Assembly (NCBI RefSeq): GCF_011320075.1
Contig: NZ_JAANPA010000005.1
Coordinates: forward strand, 1 to 64,000
DNA: 64,000 nucleotides
Origin: Sphingosinicella sp. YJ22
GTDB lineage: Bacteria > Pseudomonadota > Alphaproteobacteria > Sphingomonadales > Sphingomonadaceae
Reading direction: 5' to 3'
The notes below the pieces were generated by a model, which saw only the letters and a list, made by a program, of their open reading frames with translations, had not been told where the DNA came from and searched no databases. The translations under genes were made by a program, and so were the position numbers. Below are positions 56,155 to 64,000 of this stretch, piece after piece. The first letter of the stretch is position 1; each line of letters starts with the position of its first letter.

Positions 56155-56284
56155 GACAGACCCCCTGTTCAGGTTTGCGGAAAGGCGACTCGGCGAATTG
56201 AGTCGGTGTCCGCACCGGCTGCTAGGGGTTCTTTGCGACGCCTTTATTACATATCCGAAAGTAATGGTGAAGATCAGATGTCAC

Positions 56285-56318
56285 TCGTGTGACAATTAGA
56301 CTGACAATCTTATGACAC
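56285..56318 (-). promoter_or_regulatory. PHO-box-like array upstream of the lipoprotein gene
   Basis: On the minus strand three TGTCA units occur with starts 11 then 12 bases apart (TGTCATAAGATTGTCAG, then TCTAATTGTCAC), close to the PhoB site of two seven-base repeats with a four-base spacer. A fourth unit, inverted, lies next to them. It is the only strong repeated signal in this gap. Confidence 0.65.
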
Positions 56319-56335
56319 CATTATGAAATGATGCG

Positions 56336-57088
56336 CTAATCCTCAGTTGGAACGGTCAGGCGCAGGCGGCTGCCGCCGCGCTCGATTTCGATCTCGGTGC
56401 GGCCGGAATTGGCGATCGTCCAGGCAAGCTCCTCGAGCTGCTCCGGCCCGAGGCGGCTGCCGTTGATGCCGAGGATGGCGTCGCCGGGCTGCACGCCGGC
56501 TTGTGCCAGGGCCGGCAGGCTGAAACCGGGCCGCAAAGTGTAGCCGCCGCCCACCTGGCGCGGCGCCAGCGCCTGGCGGAAGCGCGACGTTTCCACCCGC
56601 TCCGCCGCCATCCGCTGGGTTTCGGCGGCATTGAACGCCGGCGCCGCGGCCTGTCCCCCGACAGGCGCGAGCTGCCCCGACGGCGTGATCGAAGTCGCCG
56701 ACCCGCCGAAGCCGAGGCGATAGTTCGTGGTGCCTGCGGCAAGCACGGCATGATGCAGCCGCACCGCCTCCAGCCGCAGTCCCGGGCTCACCTCGCGGCC
56801 GACAGCCACATAGCGCTGGCTGCCGTCGGCGAAGCCGATCACAGCGCCGCTCGTCATCACGCCGTGGAGGACGAGGCCGTCGGGGGTTGGAGCCGCCGGG
56901 GCCGGCGCGGGACCCGGCGCTTCCGCCGCGGGCGCAACTCGAGGGGCGGGGGCAGGGCGCTCGTCCGCCGGAACCAGCTGGGCCGCGCTGCCGTCACTCT
57001 GCGCCGGCCACAACAGGAACGCGCCCAGCGCGGTCGCGAGCGCGGCGCCGCCCGCCACGACCCTTTTCTCGCGCGGCTCAAGGCGCAT
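56336..57088 (-). CDS. GspC-like protein with PDZ domain (type II secretion)
   Basis: A 250-residue protein: one N-terminal membrane helix (VVAGGAALATALGAFLLW), a Pro/Ala-rich linker, an HR domain (LVLHGVMTSGAVIGFADGSQ ... VGREVSPGLRLEAV) and a C-terminal PDZ domain (LAQAGVQPGDAILGINGSRL). This is the GspC plan, the protein that links the inner-membrane platform to the secretin. Other gsp genes are not in the window. The ATG at 57088 lies within the end of the PhoB-type gene (an ATG at 57103 is an alternative), so it is coupled to the regulator. Confidence 0.8.
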   Translation of the reverse strand: MRLEPREKRVVAGGAALATALGAFLLWPAQSDGSAAQLVPADERPAPAPRVAPAAEAPGPAPAPAAPTPDGLVLHGVMTSGAVIGFADGSQRYVAVGREVSPGLRLEAVRLHHAVLAAGTTNYRLGFGGSATSITPSGQLAPVGGQAAAPAFNAAETQRMAAERVETSRFRQALAPRQVGGGYTLRPGFSLPALAQAGVQPGDAILGINGSRLGPEQLEELAWTIANSGRTEIEIERGGSRLRLTVPTED

Positions 57089-57770
57089 CGTCGTCGAGCG
57101 CATAGCCGGCCGAGCGCACCGTCCGGATCAGCTCCGGTCCGCCGTTGAGTTTGATCGCGCGCCTCAACCGGCGGATGTGAACGTCGATGGTGCGGATGTC
57201 GATGTCGGCGTCGCGACCCCATACCGCGTCGAGCAGCCGCTCGCGCGAGAAGACCCGGCCGGGATGTTCGAGGAGATGCTTGAGCAGCCGATATTCGGTC
57301 GGTCCCAGCGGCACGAGCTTGCCGCCGCGCCGCACCTTGTGCTGCAGGATGTCCATCTGGAGGTCGGCGAACGCGAGCTGCTCGCCGGCGAGCGCGGGAC
57401 GGACCCGACGTAGCACGGCGCGCACCCGCGCCACCAACTCGCGCGGGCTGAACGGCTTGGTGACGAAATCGTCGGCTCCGGTCTCGAGGCCGCGGATCCG
57501 GTCGTCCTCCTCGCCGCGCCCGGTCATCATGATGATCGGCAGATTGGCGGTCGGATTCGCCCGGCGCAGCCGGCGGCACAGCTCGATCCCGGAGATTCCC
57601 TCGATCATCCAGTCGAGCAGGACGATGTCGGGCGGGTTTTCCTTGGCGAGCAGTAGCGCTTCCTCGCCATCCGGGGTGTGCTCGACGTCGAACTCCTCGC
57701 GCTCGAAATGCCAGCGCAGCAGCTCGGCCAGCCCGTCATCGTCCTCGACGAGGAGCAGCCGCCCCCTCAT
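57078..57770 (-). CDS. phoB: PhoB-type OmpR-family response regulator
   Basis: A 230-residue regulator with receiver (D53 in IVLLDWMIEG) and winged-helix output. The central MTGRGEEDDRIRGLETGADD and VTKPFSPRELVARVRAVLRR, and the end TIDVHIRRLRRAI, closely follow E. coli PhoB. It would activate phosphate-starvation genes. No PhoR kinase is adjacent, so it may be a second PhoB. Three GTCAC-type half-sites lie upstream, consistent with autoregulation. Its ATG overlaps the stop of a 10-codon leader. Confidence 0.82.
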   Translation of the reverse strand: MRGRLLLVEDDDGLAELLRWHFEREEFDVEHTPDGEEALLLAKENPPDIVLLDWMIEGISGIELCRRLRRANPTANLPIIMMTGRGEEDDRIRGLETGADDFVTKPFSPRELVARVRAVLRRVRPALAGEQLAFADLQMDILQHKVRRGGKLVPLGPTEYRLLKHLLEHPGRVFSRERLLDAVWGRDADIDIRTIDVHIRRLRRAIKLNGGPELIRTVRSAGYALDDDAP

Positions 57771-57799
57771 GCGAGCATTCGCGAAACGATCGAGACCAT
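57767..57799 (-). CDS. Putative 10-residue leader peptide coupled to the PhoB-type gene
   Basis: An ATG at 57797-57799 with a strong GGAGGTGG site six bases upstream opens a short frame (MVSIVSRMLA) whose TGA overlaps the regulator's ATG. The regulator itself lacks a clear ribosome site, so translation may depend on reading this leader. It could also simply be chance; no peptide is conserved as far as I can tell. Confidence 0.4.
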   Translation of the reverse strand: MVSIVSRMLA

Positions 57800-57850
57800 C
57801 GCGTCCCACCTCCGTAAGGTCGGTGGGTAGGGGGGGCGCGCGAAGCTAGC

Positions 57851-57878
57851 GTGACGGCTGCGTGACGTTTCGGTGACG
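57851..57878 (-). promoter_or_regulatory. PHO-box-like triple repeat upstream of the PhoB-type gene
   Basis: On the plus strand GTGACG occurs at 57851, 57862 and 57873, exactly 11 bases apart; on the minus strand this reads as three CGTCAC units with five-base spacers. The period equals that of PHO boxes, so this is a candidate PhoB site for autoregulation. Confidence 0.6.
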
Positions 57879-57904
57879 GCGGCTCGGCGCCGCTGGCGAA
57901 ACGA

Positions 57905-59185
57905 TCAGAAGCGGAAGACGATTCCGCCGCTGAACGCCCAGGGGTCGAGGCGGGTGTCGCCGACGACCGGCATGCCGGCGAAGGTGCCGGTCGCGGTCGG
58001 GCGGAGCAGCGCCTTCTTCACGTCGATGAACAGCCCCCAGCGGTCGGTGACCATGAAGTCGGTGCCGGCCTCGAAGGCGAGGCCGAAATCGTTCTCGACC
58101 TCGAGCTGCTCGAACGCGCCATCCTCGGTGGCGAACACGATCATGTAGCTCACGCCCGCGCCGATATAGGGCCGGATGCGGCCGTGGCGGATCGGGTGAT
58201 ATTGCACGGTGAAGGCGGTCGGGCCGTAGGTGACCTCGCCGAGCTTCGGCAGAGCGCCGATCGAGCCGGCGCCGAACACGTCGATGGTCGGCGGAATGCC
58301 GAGCGTCGCATTGACCGCGATATTGTCGGTCAGGAAATAGCCGATCTGGACCGTCGGGGTGTGATGCTCGAAGGTCGACAGGCCCGCGTTCGGGAACGGC
58401 GCGCCGCCGACCGACAGGTCGATCTCGTCGGCGAGGCTCAGCGTGGTGACGCCGGCGCGGATCGTCCAGCGCGAGCTGTCCGGGCCGATCGCCGGTCCGG
58501 TCTCGCTGTCCGGGCGGCCGAAGCGGGTGAGGACGCCGACCTGGATGGTCAGCGGGTCGAGCACCGCATTGGCGTCGATGGCGGCGAAGTTGGTGAAGGT
58601 GGCGTCGGTCGGTAGCAGCCCGGTCGCGCCGGTGCTGTACCAGGCCTTGCGCACCGAGGCGAAGATGCCCCAGCGCGAGCTGACGTCATATTCGACGCCG
58701 CCCTCGACATAGGGCCCGTGCGCGTTGGGGATGTTGAGGTTGACGCCGAGGCCGTCGCGCTCCTGCGTGGTGAGCTGCACCTGGAGGCCGCCGGCGACAT
58801 AAGGCGACAGCGGCCCGTCGAACGGCTGAACGCGGCCGCCGAGCGTCACCAAGGTGAACTCGTCGTCGCCGAGGTTCGGCGTGCCCGCGAGGCTGCCGGC
58901 GGGGATGTTGTTGGTCGTGCCGGGGGTGGAGATCGACGCGTCGATGCCGAACCGGTCGACCGGGAACCAGGTCCCCGACAGGATGCCCTGATAGGTTTCG
59001 CGCGTCTCGTAGCCGGCGGTCGGGTCGAGCACGCCGTTGACGCGGATCTCGCCCTCGTCCGCCAGCTTGGTGCGCGCGCCCGCGATGCGGACGACGACGT
59101 CGCCGCTCTCCTGGGCCTGCGCCGGCAGGGGCGCGAGCAAAGTGGCAGCACTGAGGGAAAGGACAACCGCGAACCGTAGCTTCAT
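57905..59185 (-). CDS. Outer-membrane protein with two tandem OmpW-like domains
   Basis: A 426-residue protein with signal peptide (to QAQ, about residue 25). Each half is about 190-200 residues and carries an OmpW-like pattern: IRVNGVLD then PYVAGGLQVQL and SSRWGIFASVRKAWY in the first; IDLSVGG then IRPYIGAGVSYM and TDRWGLFIDVKKALL in the second. Either it forms two eight-strand barrels or one larger one. The C-terminal F (GIVFRF) is the usual outer-membrane signal. It lies upstream of the PhoB-type gene on the same strand. Confidence 0.83.
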   Translation of the reverse strand: MKLRFAVVLSLSAATLLAPLPAQAQESGDVVVRIAGARTKLADEGEIRVNGVLDPTAGYETRETYQGILSGTWFPVDRFGIDASISTPGTTNNIPAGSLAGTPNLGDDEFTLVTLGGRVQPFDGPLSPYVAGGLQVQLTTQERDGLGVNLNIPNAHGPYVEGGVEYDVSSRWGIFASVRKAWYSTGATGLLPTDATFTNFAAIDANAVLDPLTIQVGVLTRFGRPDSETGPAIGPDSSRWTIRAGVTTLSLADEIDLSVGGAPFPNAGLSTFEHHTPTVQIGYFLTDNIAVNATLGIPPTIDVFGAGSIGALPKLGEVTYGPTAFTVQYHPIRHGRIRPYIGAGVSYMIVFATEDGAFEQLEVENDFGLAFEAGTDFMVTDRWGLFIDVKKALLRPTATGTFAGMPVVGDTRLDPWAFSGGIVFRF

Positions 59186-59246
59186 GACATTTTCCTTCTC
59201 GCCGGCCGTCCTAGCCCAACAAGGTAAAAGGCGCGTAAATGGTTAA

Positions 59247-60698
59247 TCAGGCGGCTGCCGACGTGCCTCGGTCCCATCCGGCCGCGTGCGGCGATGGGGA
59301 GGCGGCTGAGGTGTCGACCGACGAGATCGTCGCCGCTTCGCCTTCGGGGCGGCGCAGCGGACGGTCCGTGTCGATGGTCTCGAGGGTGGCCTGGCCGGAT
59401 TCCAGCGCCTCGACGTCGCGCCGCGCGTCGGCCACCGCCGTCGACAGCCGGTAGACCGCGTCGAGGATGTCGCGCTGGCTGTGCTTGGCCATGACTTGGA
59501 GGCGGAAGCGCGCCTGGCCCTTGGGGACCGCGGGGAACTCGACCAGGTTGGCGAGCATGCCCATCGAGGGCAGGCGGCGGCTGGCGAGCCGCGCCAGCGC
59601 CTCGGTGCCCATCTTCACGCAGACGATCGCGGACGGGTCGCCATAGGTTTCGAGGCCGCACTCGCCGAGCATGCTGCGCAGCAGCTTGATGTTGCCCATC
59701 AGCTCTGCGCGCAGCTCCGCGCCTTCCGGGCAATCGACGATGTCGAACGCCTTGCCGACGATCGCCGCGCTCGCCGGCGACAGCGCGTTGGAGAAGGTGT
59801 TGGGCGAGCTGAAGTAGCGCATATACTCCTTCACGCTCCGCCCGCGCGCGGCGACGAAGCCGCCGTTCGACGCGAAGGTCTTGGAGAAGCTGCCCATCAC
59901 CACGTCGACCTTGCCGATCATGTCCTGGATCTCCAGGAAACCGCGGCCGGTCGGGCCCAGATTGCCGAGATCGTGGGCGACGTCGACCAGCAGGGTCGCG
60001 CCATATTCGTGGGCGAGCTCCTGCAGCGCCCGAATGTCGGGTGTGTCGCTGTCCATCGAATAGAGGCTTTCGACGACGACCAGGATGCCGTTCTCGGTGT
60101 CGGTCGAGCGGATCTTGGCGAGCTTCTCGCGAGCGCCTTCGATCTGGTTGTGGCGGAACAGGTGGATGTTGCGGGTCGCCGCCTGAGCGCCTTCCTGGAG
60201 GCAGGCATGGCTCAGCGCGTCCATCACGATATAGTCGTGCGGCCGGACCAGCCCCTTGATCGCGCCGAAGCCGGCGGCCCAGCCGGTCGGGAACAAGGCG
60301 ACATGATCGTAGCCGAGGAACGCGGCGATCTTGTCCTCGAGCGCGAGCGACAGCGAGGTGTTGCCGACGAGGGCAGGGGAGCCGGCGCTGTGAACGCCAT
60401 ATTCCCGCATCGTCTCGATCGCGGTCTCCAGGATCGCCGGGTGCGAGTTCAGGCTGAGATAGTCCTGGCTGGCGAAGTTGACGCCGTTGAACAGCTCGCC
60501 CTCGTCGGTGCGTGCGCTGCAGCGGCTGAACGCGCCCTGCTCGGTCGAGCGGCCGAGCGGCCACAGGCCGGCGGCGCGGCGGGTCTGCTGCCATTCGTAG
60601 AAGGCGCCGACGCGGGCGAGCAGGTCGGCCCCCGGCAGATAGCGAAAATCGCGCATGCTTCCGCCGAGCGCGTCGAACCTTGGCTGGGTCTCGTTCAT
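59247..60698 (-). CDS. Alpha-oxoamine synthase family PLP enzyme (CqsA/LqsA-, KBL- or Spt-like)
   Basis: A 483-residue fold-type I PLP enzyme. The PLP lysine is K273 in GSFSKTFASNGG and D239 in LLVDVAHDLG contacts the cofactor ring; the usual DEAHS is DVAHD. FNGVNFASQDYLSLNSHPAI and LFPTGWAAGFGA complete the fold, followed by a 55-residue variable tail. Family members join an acyl-CoA to an amino acid. It differs clearly from the sphingolipid serine palmitoyltransferase sequences I know. Its neighbours (receiver and two kinases) resemble CqsA/LqsA signalling loci. The ATG at 60698 is 80 bases after the receiver gene. Confidence 0.8.
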   Translation of the reverse strand: MNETQPRFDALGGSMRDFRYLPGADLLARVGAFYEWQQTRRAAGLWPLGRSTEQGAFSRCSARTDEGELFNGVNFASQDYLSLNSHPAILETAIETMREYGVHSAGSPALVGNTSLSLALEDKIAAFLGYDHVALFPTGWAAGFGAIKGLVRPHDYIVMDALSHACLQEGAQAATRNIHLFRHNQIEGAREKLAKIRSTDTENGILVVVESLYSMDSDTPDIRALQELAHEYGATLLVDVAHDLGNLGPTGRGFLEIQDMIGKVDVVMGSFSKTFASNGGFVAARGRSVKEYMRYFSSPNTFSNALSPASAAIVGKAFDIVDCPEGAELRAELMGNIKLLRSMLGECGLETYGDPSAIVCVKMGTEALARLASRRLPSMGMLANLVEFPAVPKGQARFRLQVMAKHSQRDILDAVYRLSTAVADARRDVEALESGQATLETIDTDRPLRRPEGEAATISSVDTSAASPSPHAAGWDRGTSAAA

Positions 60699-60778
60699 GC
60701 GGGTCCTGAAGTCCTGTCTTTATCGCTTTGAGAATGGGTCTAAGGCGCCAAGCGATAAGCTTCGCGCACCAGCGATGG

Positions 60779-61141
60779 TTAACGGGTGTGAAACTCGATC
60801 TTCTCCAGCAGCTGGGGCAGCTGGACGGGCTTGGTCTCGAAGTCGACGCAGCCGACCTCGATGCTCTTGAGGCGATCACTCTGCAGGGCGTGGGCGGTGA
60901 GGGCGATGATCGGGATCGCGGCGGTCTTGGGATTGGCGCGGATCGCCGTCGTCGCCTCCCAGCCGTCCATCTCGCCAAGCGCGACGTCCATCAGGATGAG
61001 GTCCGGGGATTCCGATTCCGCCATCGCGATGCCCTGCGGGCCGTCGACGGCGCAGGCCACTTGGTAGCCTTTGCGCTCGAGACGGCGCGCGAGCATGTCG
61101 CGATTCATCTCGTTGTCTTCGACGATGAGGATCTTGGTCAT
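60779..61141 (-). CDS. Single-domain response regulator (DivK/CheY-like)
   Basis: A 120-residue receiver without output domain. ED acidic pair in VEDNEMNRDML, phosphoacceptor D52 (LILMDVALGEMDG), Lys in FETKPVQ. It lies 26 bases downstream of the minus-strand kinase gene and 80 upstream of the PLP-enzyme gene, all in one direction, so the three are probably an operon. Confidence 0.93.
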   Translation of the reverse strand: MTKILIVEDNEMNRDMLARRLERKGYQVACAVDGPQGIAMAESESPDLILMDVALGEMDGWEATTAIRANPKTAAIPIIALTAHALQSDRLKSIEVGCVDFETKPVQLPQLLEKIEFHTR

Positions 61142-61167
61142 GGGATTTCCTTGCGTAGCCGCCGCGG

Positions 61168-62580
61168 TCAGGCGGCCTTGTCCTGTCGTGCGGACGAGAG
61201 GTCCGGGATGGTGAGCAGAGCGGCAGGCTCGCCGTCGGCGGTGGTCACCGCGTCGATGGCGCCGCCGAGCAGCTGGGCGAGCTTGAAGGCGAGCGCGATC
61301 TCGATGCCGGTCGCGCCATATTTGGTCGGCGAGGCGTCGTCGCTATGCTCGAACATCTCCTGCATGATCGCGATTGGACGGGCGACCCCGGACGGTGCTC
61401 GGTCGATGAACTGGATGGCCAGCGTCTCGCCGGGCCGGGCGTCGACTTGGATCTCGAGCGTGCCGGGCTGGTCCTGGCGGGCGGTGCCGGCGGCGAGGCG
61501 GCGGATGGTCGCGCCGACCGCGGTCCAGTCCGTGGTCAGCTCGCATGTCTCGCCGGTCGAGGACAGCTTGATGCTGTTGAGATTCCAGCCCGGGATGTCG
61601 GCGATCTCGCGCCGCCAAGTCTCGAAATGATTGCTGGCGGAATCGAGATGCGGGTTGAGCGGCATCTTGCCGGCCTCGATCCTGGAATAGGAAAGGATGT
61701 CGTCGATCAGGCGCAGCAGGTCGGAGCCCGCCTTGTGGACATGGCCGAGATCGGTGACGACGGACTCGTCTTCCTCGGCTTCGGCTTCCTCGAGCAGCAG
61801 CTGGCTGTAGCCGATGATCGCGTTCAGCGGCGTGCGCAGCTCGTGGCTCATGCCGGCGACGAAATCGGCCTTGGCGGCGCTCGCCTGGTAGGCGGCGGCG
61901 GTCAGGTTCCTGAGATTGTCGGACGTCGACACCAGCGAGTTGAGCTCGCGCGTGAACTCCCTTTGCTCGTGAAACATCTTGGCGAAGTAGAGCGACATCA
62001 TCGCGAAGTAGATCGCGACCGAGGCCATCGAGATCATGCCGATCGTCTGGAACTGGCTGAGATCGACCGCGGGCAGCGCGATGCCGCTGAACGCGACCGC
62101 GATGAAGATCGCGACGCTGCCGAAGATCTGCACGAGCAGGATGTTGCGCACGTCTCCCGTCGGCGGGAGGTAGAGGAAGGCGAGCAGCGGGAAGATGAGG
62201 ATCCACGGCAGGAACGGCGAGGCCGTGCCGCCATAGGCGTAGCAGGCCCACAGCACGCAGAAGGTGAGGTTCTGGACGGAGATGAAGGCGATGAGCTGGT
62301 AGCGCCCCGTCAGCTTCAGGGCGATCGGATAGGCCCAAAAGAGCAGGATCGACGCGAAGAAGACGACGAGGTGGTGGTCGCGCGAGATGCCGGTCAACGC
62401 CATGTAGAGCGGAATCGTGTTGCCCAGGATCGGCCCGAACACGTGGCTGATCATGAACATGCGGGCGCGACGGTGCGTCTCCGAGTGCACCTGCATCTCG
62501 GGCGGGATGAAATAGTCGAGCAGGGCGCTGAGACTGAACCCGCCCGCCGGTGATTTCCCCAAAGCCTCCACGCGCATCAT
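61168..62580 (-). CDS. Membrane histidine kinase with six-helix sensor, degenerate ATP domain (kinase A)
   Basis: A 470-residue protein. After LLDYFIPPEMQ come about six transmembrane helices (to about residue 210), a coiled coil and the HisKA H-box SHELRTPLN with H246. The ATP-binding domain is poorly conserved: no Asn-box (RRLAAGTARQ where LLxNAxK is expected) and no DxGxG loop (FIDRAPSG), although YGATGIEIALAFKL resembles the last Gly box. It may be a phosphatase-only or partner kinase. It is divergent from kinase B, which shares its sensor. Confidence 0.85.
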   Translation of the reverse strand: MMRVEALGKSPAGGFSLSALLDYFIPPEMQVHSETHRRARMFMISHVFGPILGNTIPLYMALTGISRDHHLVVFFASILLFWAYPIALKLTGRYQLIAFISVQNLTFCVLWACYAYGGTASPFLPWILIFPLLAFLYLPPTGDVRNILLVQIFGSVAIFIAVAFSGIALPAVDLSQFQTIGMISMASVAIYFAMMSLYFAKMFHEQREFTRELNSLVSTSDNLRNLTAAAYQASAAKADFVAGMSHELRTPLNAIIGYSQLLLEEAEAEEDESVVTDLGHVHKAGSDLLRLIDDILSYSRIEAGKMPLNPHLDSASNHFETWRREIADIPGWNLNSIKLSSTGETCELTTDWTAVGATIRRLAAGTARQDQPGTLEIQVDARPGETLAIQFIDRAPSGVARPIAIMQEMFEHSDDASPTKYGATGIEIALAFKLAQLLGGAIDAVTTADGEPAALLTIPDLSSARQDKAA

Positions 62581-62732
62581 CGCAGCGCCATGCCCCCTGT
62601 CGGTCCACGCCAGGGGAAAGCCCCCGGTCCGGGTAACCGCTTAACTTGGGGTGATTAAAAGGCCGTAAAGCCTGTCATTCGCCAAATCTTAAGCAACGCC
62701 GGGTAGCGGTCGGCAGGATTCCGGGGGCCCGT
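62581..62732. promoter_or_regulatory. Divergent intergenic region between the two kinases
   Basis: About 150 bases carrying promoters for kinase A (left) and kinase B (right). It contains three TTAA elements at 62642, 62655 and 62688 (GCTTAACTTGGGGTGATTAA and TCTTAAGC), A+T-rich for this genome. Spacing does not fit the CtrA TTAA-N7-TTAA rule. No terminator. Confidence 0.4.

Positions 62733-64000
<1,268 letters not shown>

Noticed and set aside
59247-60698. Calling the PLP enzyme a sphingolipid serine palmitoyltransferase
   Set aside because: The organism type invites it, but the cofactor loop (DVAHD) and overall sequence differ from Spt as I know it, and the neighbours are signalling genes; left at family level.
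62581-62732. CtrA binding site in the kinase divergent region
   Set aside because: TTAA elements are present but not at the seven-base spacing required.

Overview
The window is high-G+C chromosomal DNA from an alphaproteobacterium, most likely a sphingomonad (Sphingomonadales). This rests on the core genes (SdhE next to RecG, a dnaG-rpoD pair, carA/carB split by a small gene, an rpmH-rnpA-yidD-yidC-engB string), on TonB-receptor and TadE/TadG-type genes, and on dense short palindromic intergenic repeats. I see no rRNA, tRNA, CRISPR array, prophage or intact insertion sequence.

Layout. 0-6.8 kb: sdhE (minus strand), a DUF418 membrane protein, recG, a small DMT-type membrane protein, an MscS channel and tyrS. 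6.9-14 kb: a DOMON-like protein coupled to a NamZ/DUF1343 protein, a CoxE-like VWA protein and its presumed MoxR ATPase partner, separated by a soluble chemotaxis receptor and an LprI-like lipoprotein. 14-18.5 kb: PilZ, CheY-like, DksA-like, DUF2188 and hemerythrin genes, then a low-G+C scar holding a membrane-protein fragment and a HAD-phosphatase fragment. 18.5-29.6 kb: housekeeping genes rpoD, dnaG, a GIY-YIG nuclease, yqeY, carA, a small lipoprotein, carB, greA and a rhomboid protease. 29.6-39.5 kb: dapE, cupin, GST, an XRE/DUF2975 pair, an aspartyl-protease/PDZ protein, then engB-yidC-yidD-rnpA-rpmH and comM. 39.5-46.5 kb: a low-G+C two-gene insert, cysK, a 2OG-Fe oxygenase, an MFS exporter, an alpha/beta hydrolase and a DUF3616 protein. 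46.6-50.6 kb: an Arg/Asp-rich secreted repeat protein, a fasciclin lipoprotein and a three-gene TadG/TadE cluster. 50.6-59.2 kb: a CaiB-type CoA transferase, then a module of TonB receptor, lipoprotein, GspC-like PDZ protein and PhoB-type regulator, followed by a tandem OmpW-like porin. 59.2-64 kb: an alpha-oxoamine-synthase-family PLP enzyme, a lone receiver protein and two related membrane histidine kinases, the second cut by the window edge.

Three places deserve most attention. First, the PLP enzyme, receiver and two six-helix kinases have the gene content of CqsA/CqsS or LqsA/LqsS small-molecule signalling systems and could be an undescribed cell-cell signalling cassette. Second, the PhoB-type regulator and the lipoprotein are each preceded by arrays of GTCA-type half-sites with PHO-box spacing, so this TonB-receptor/lipoprotein/GspC-like set is probably a phosphate-starvation module. 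Third, rnpA has no ordinary start codon after rpmH; the only in-frame ATG lies upstream of rpmH, so L34 appears to be encoded entirely inside rnpA in another frame, as described for Thermus.

Many genes are translationally coupled through 4-base ATGA/GTGA overlaps, and six convergent pairs overlap at their stops, showing a compact genome. All functional calls come from reading translated sequences and motifs by eye; no database search was run.
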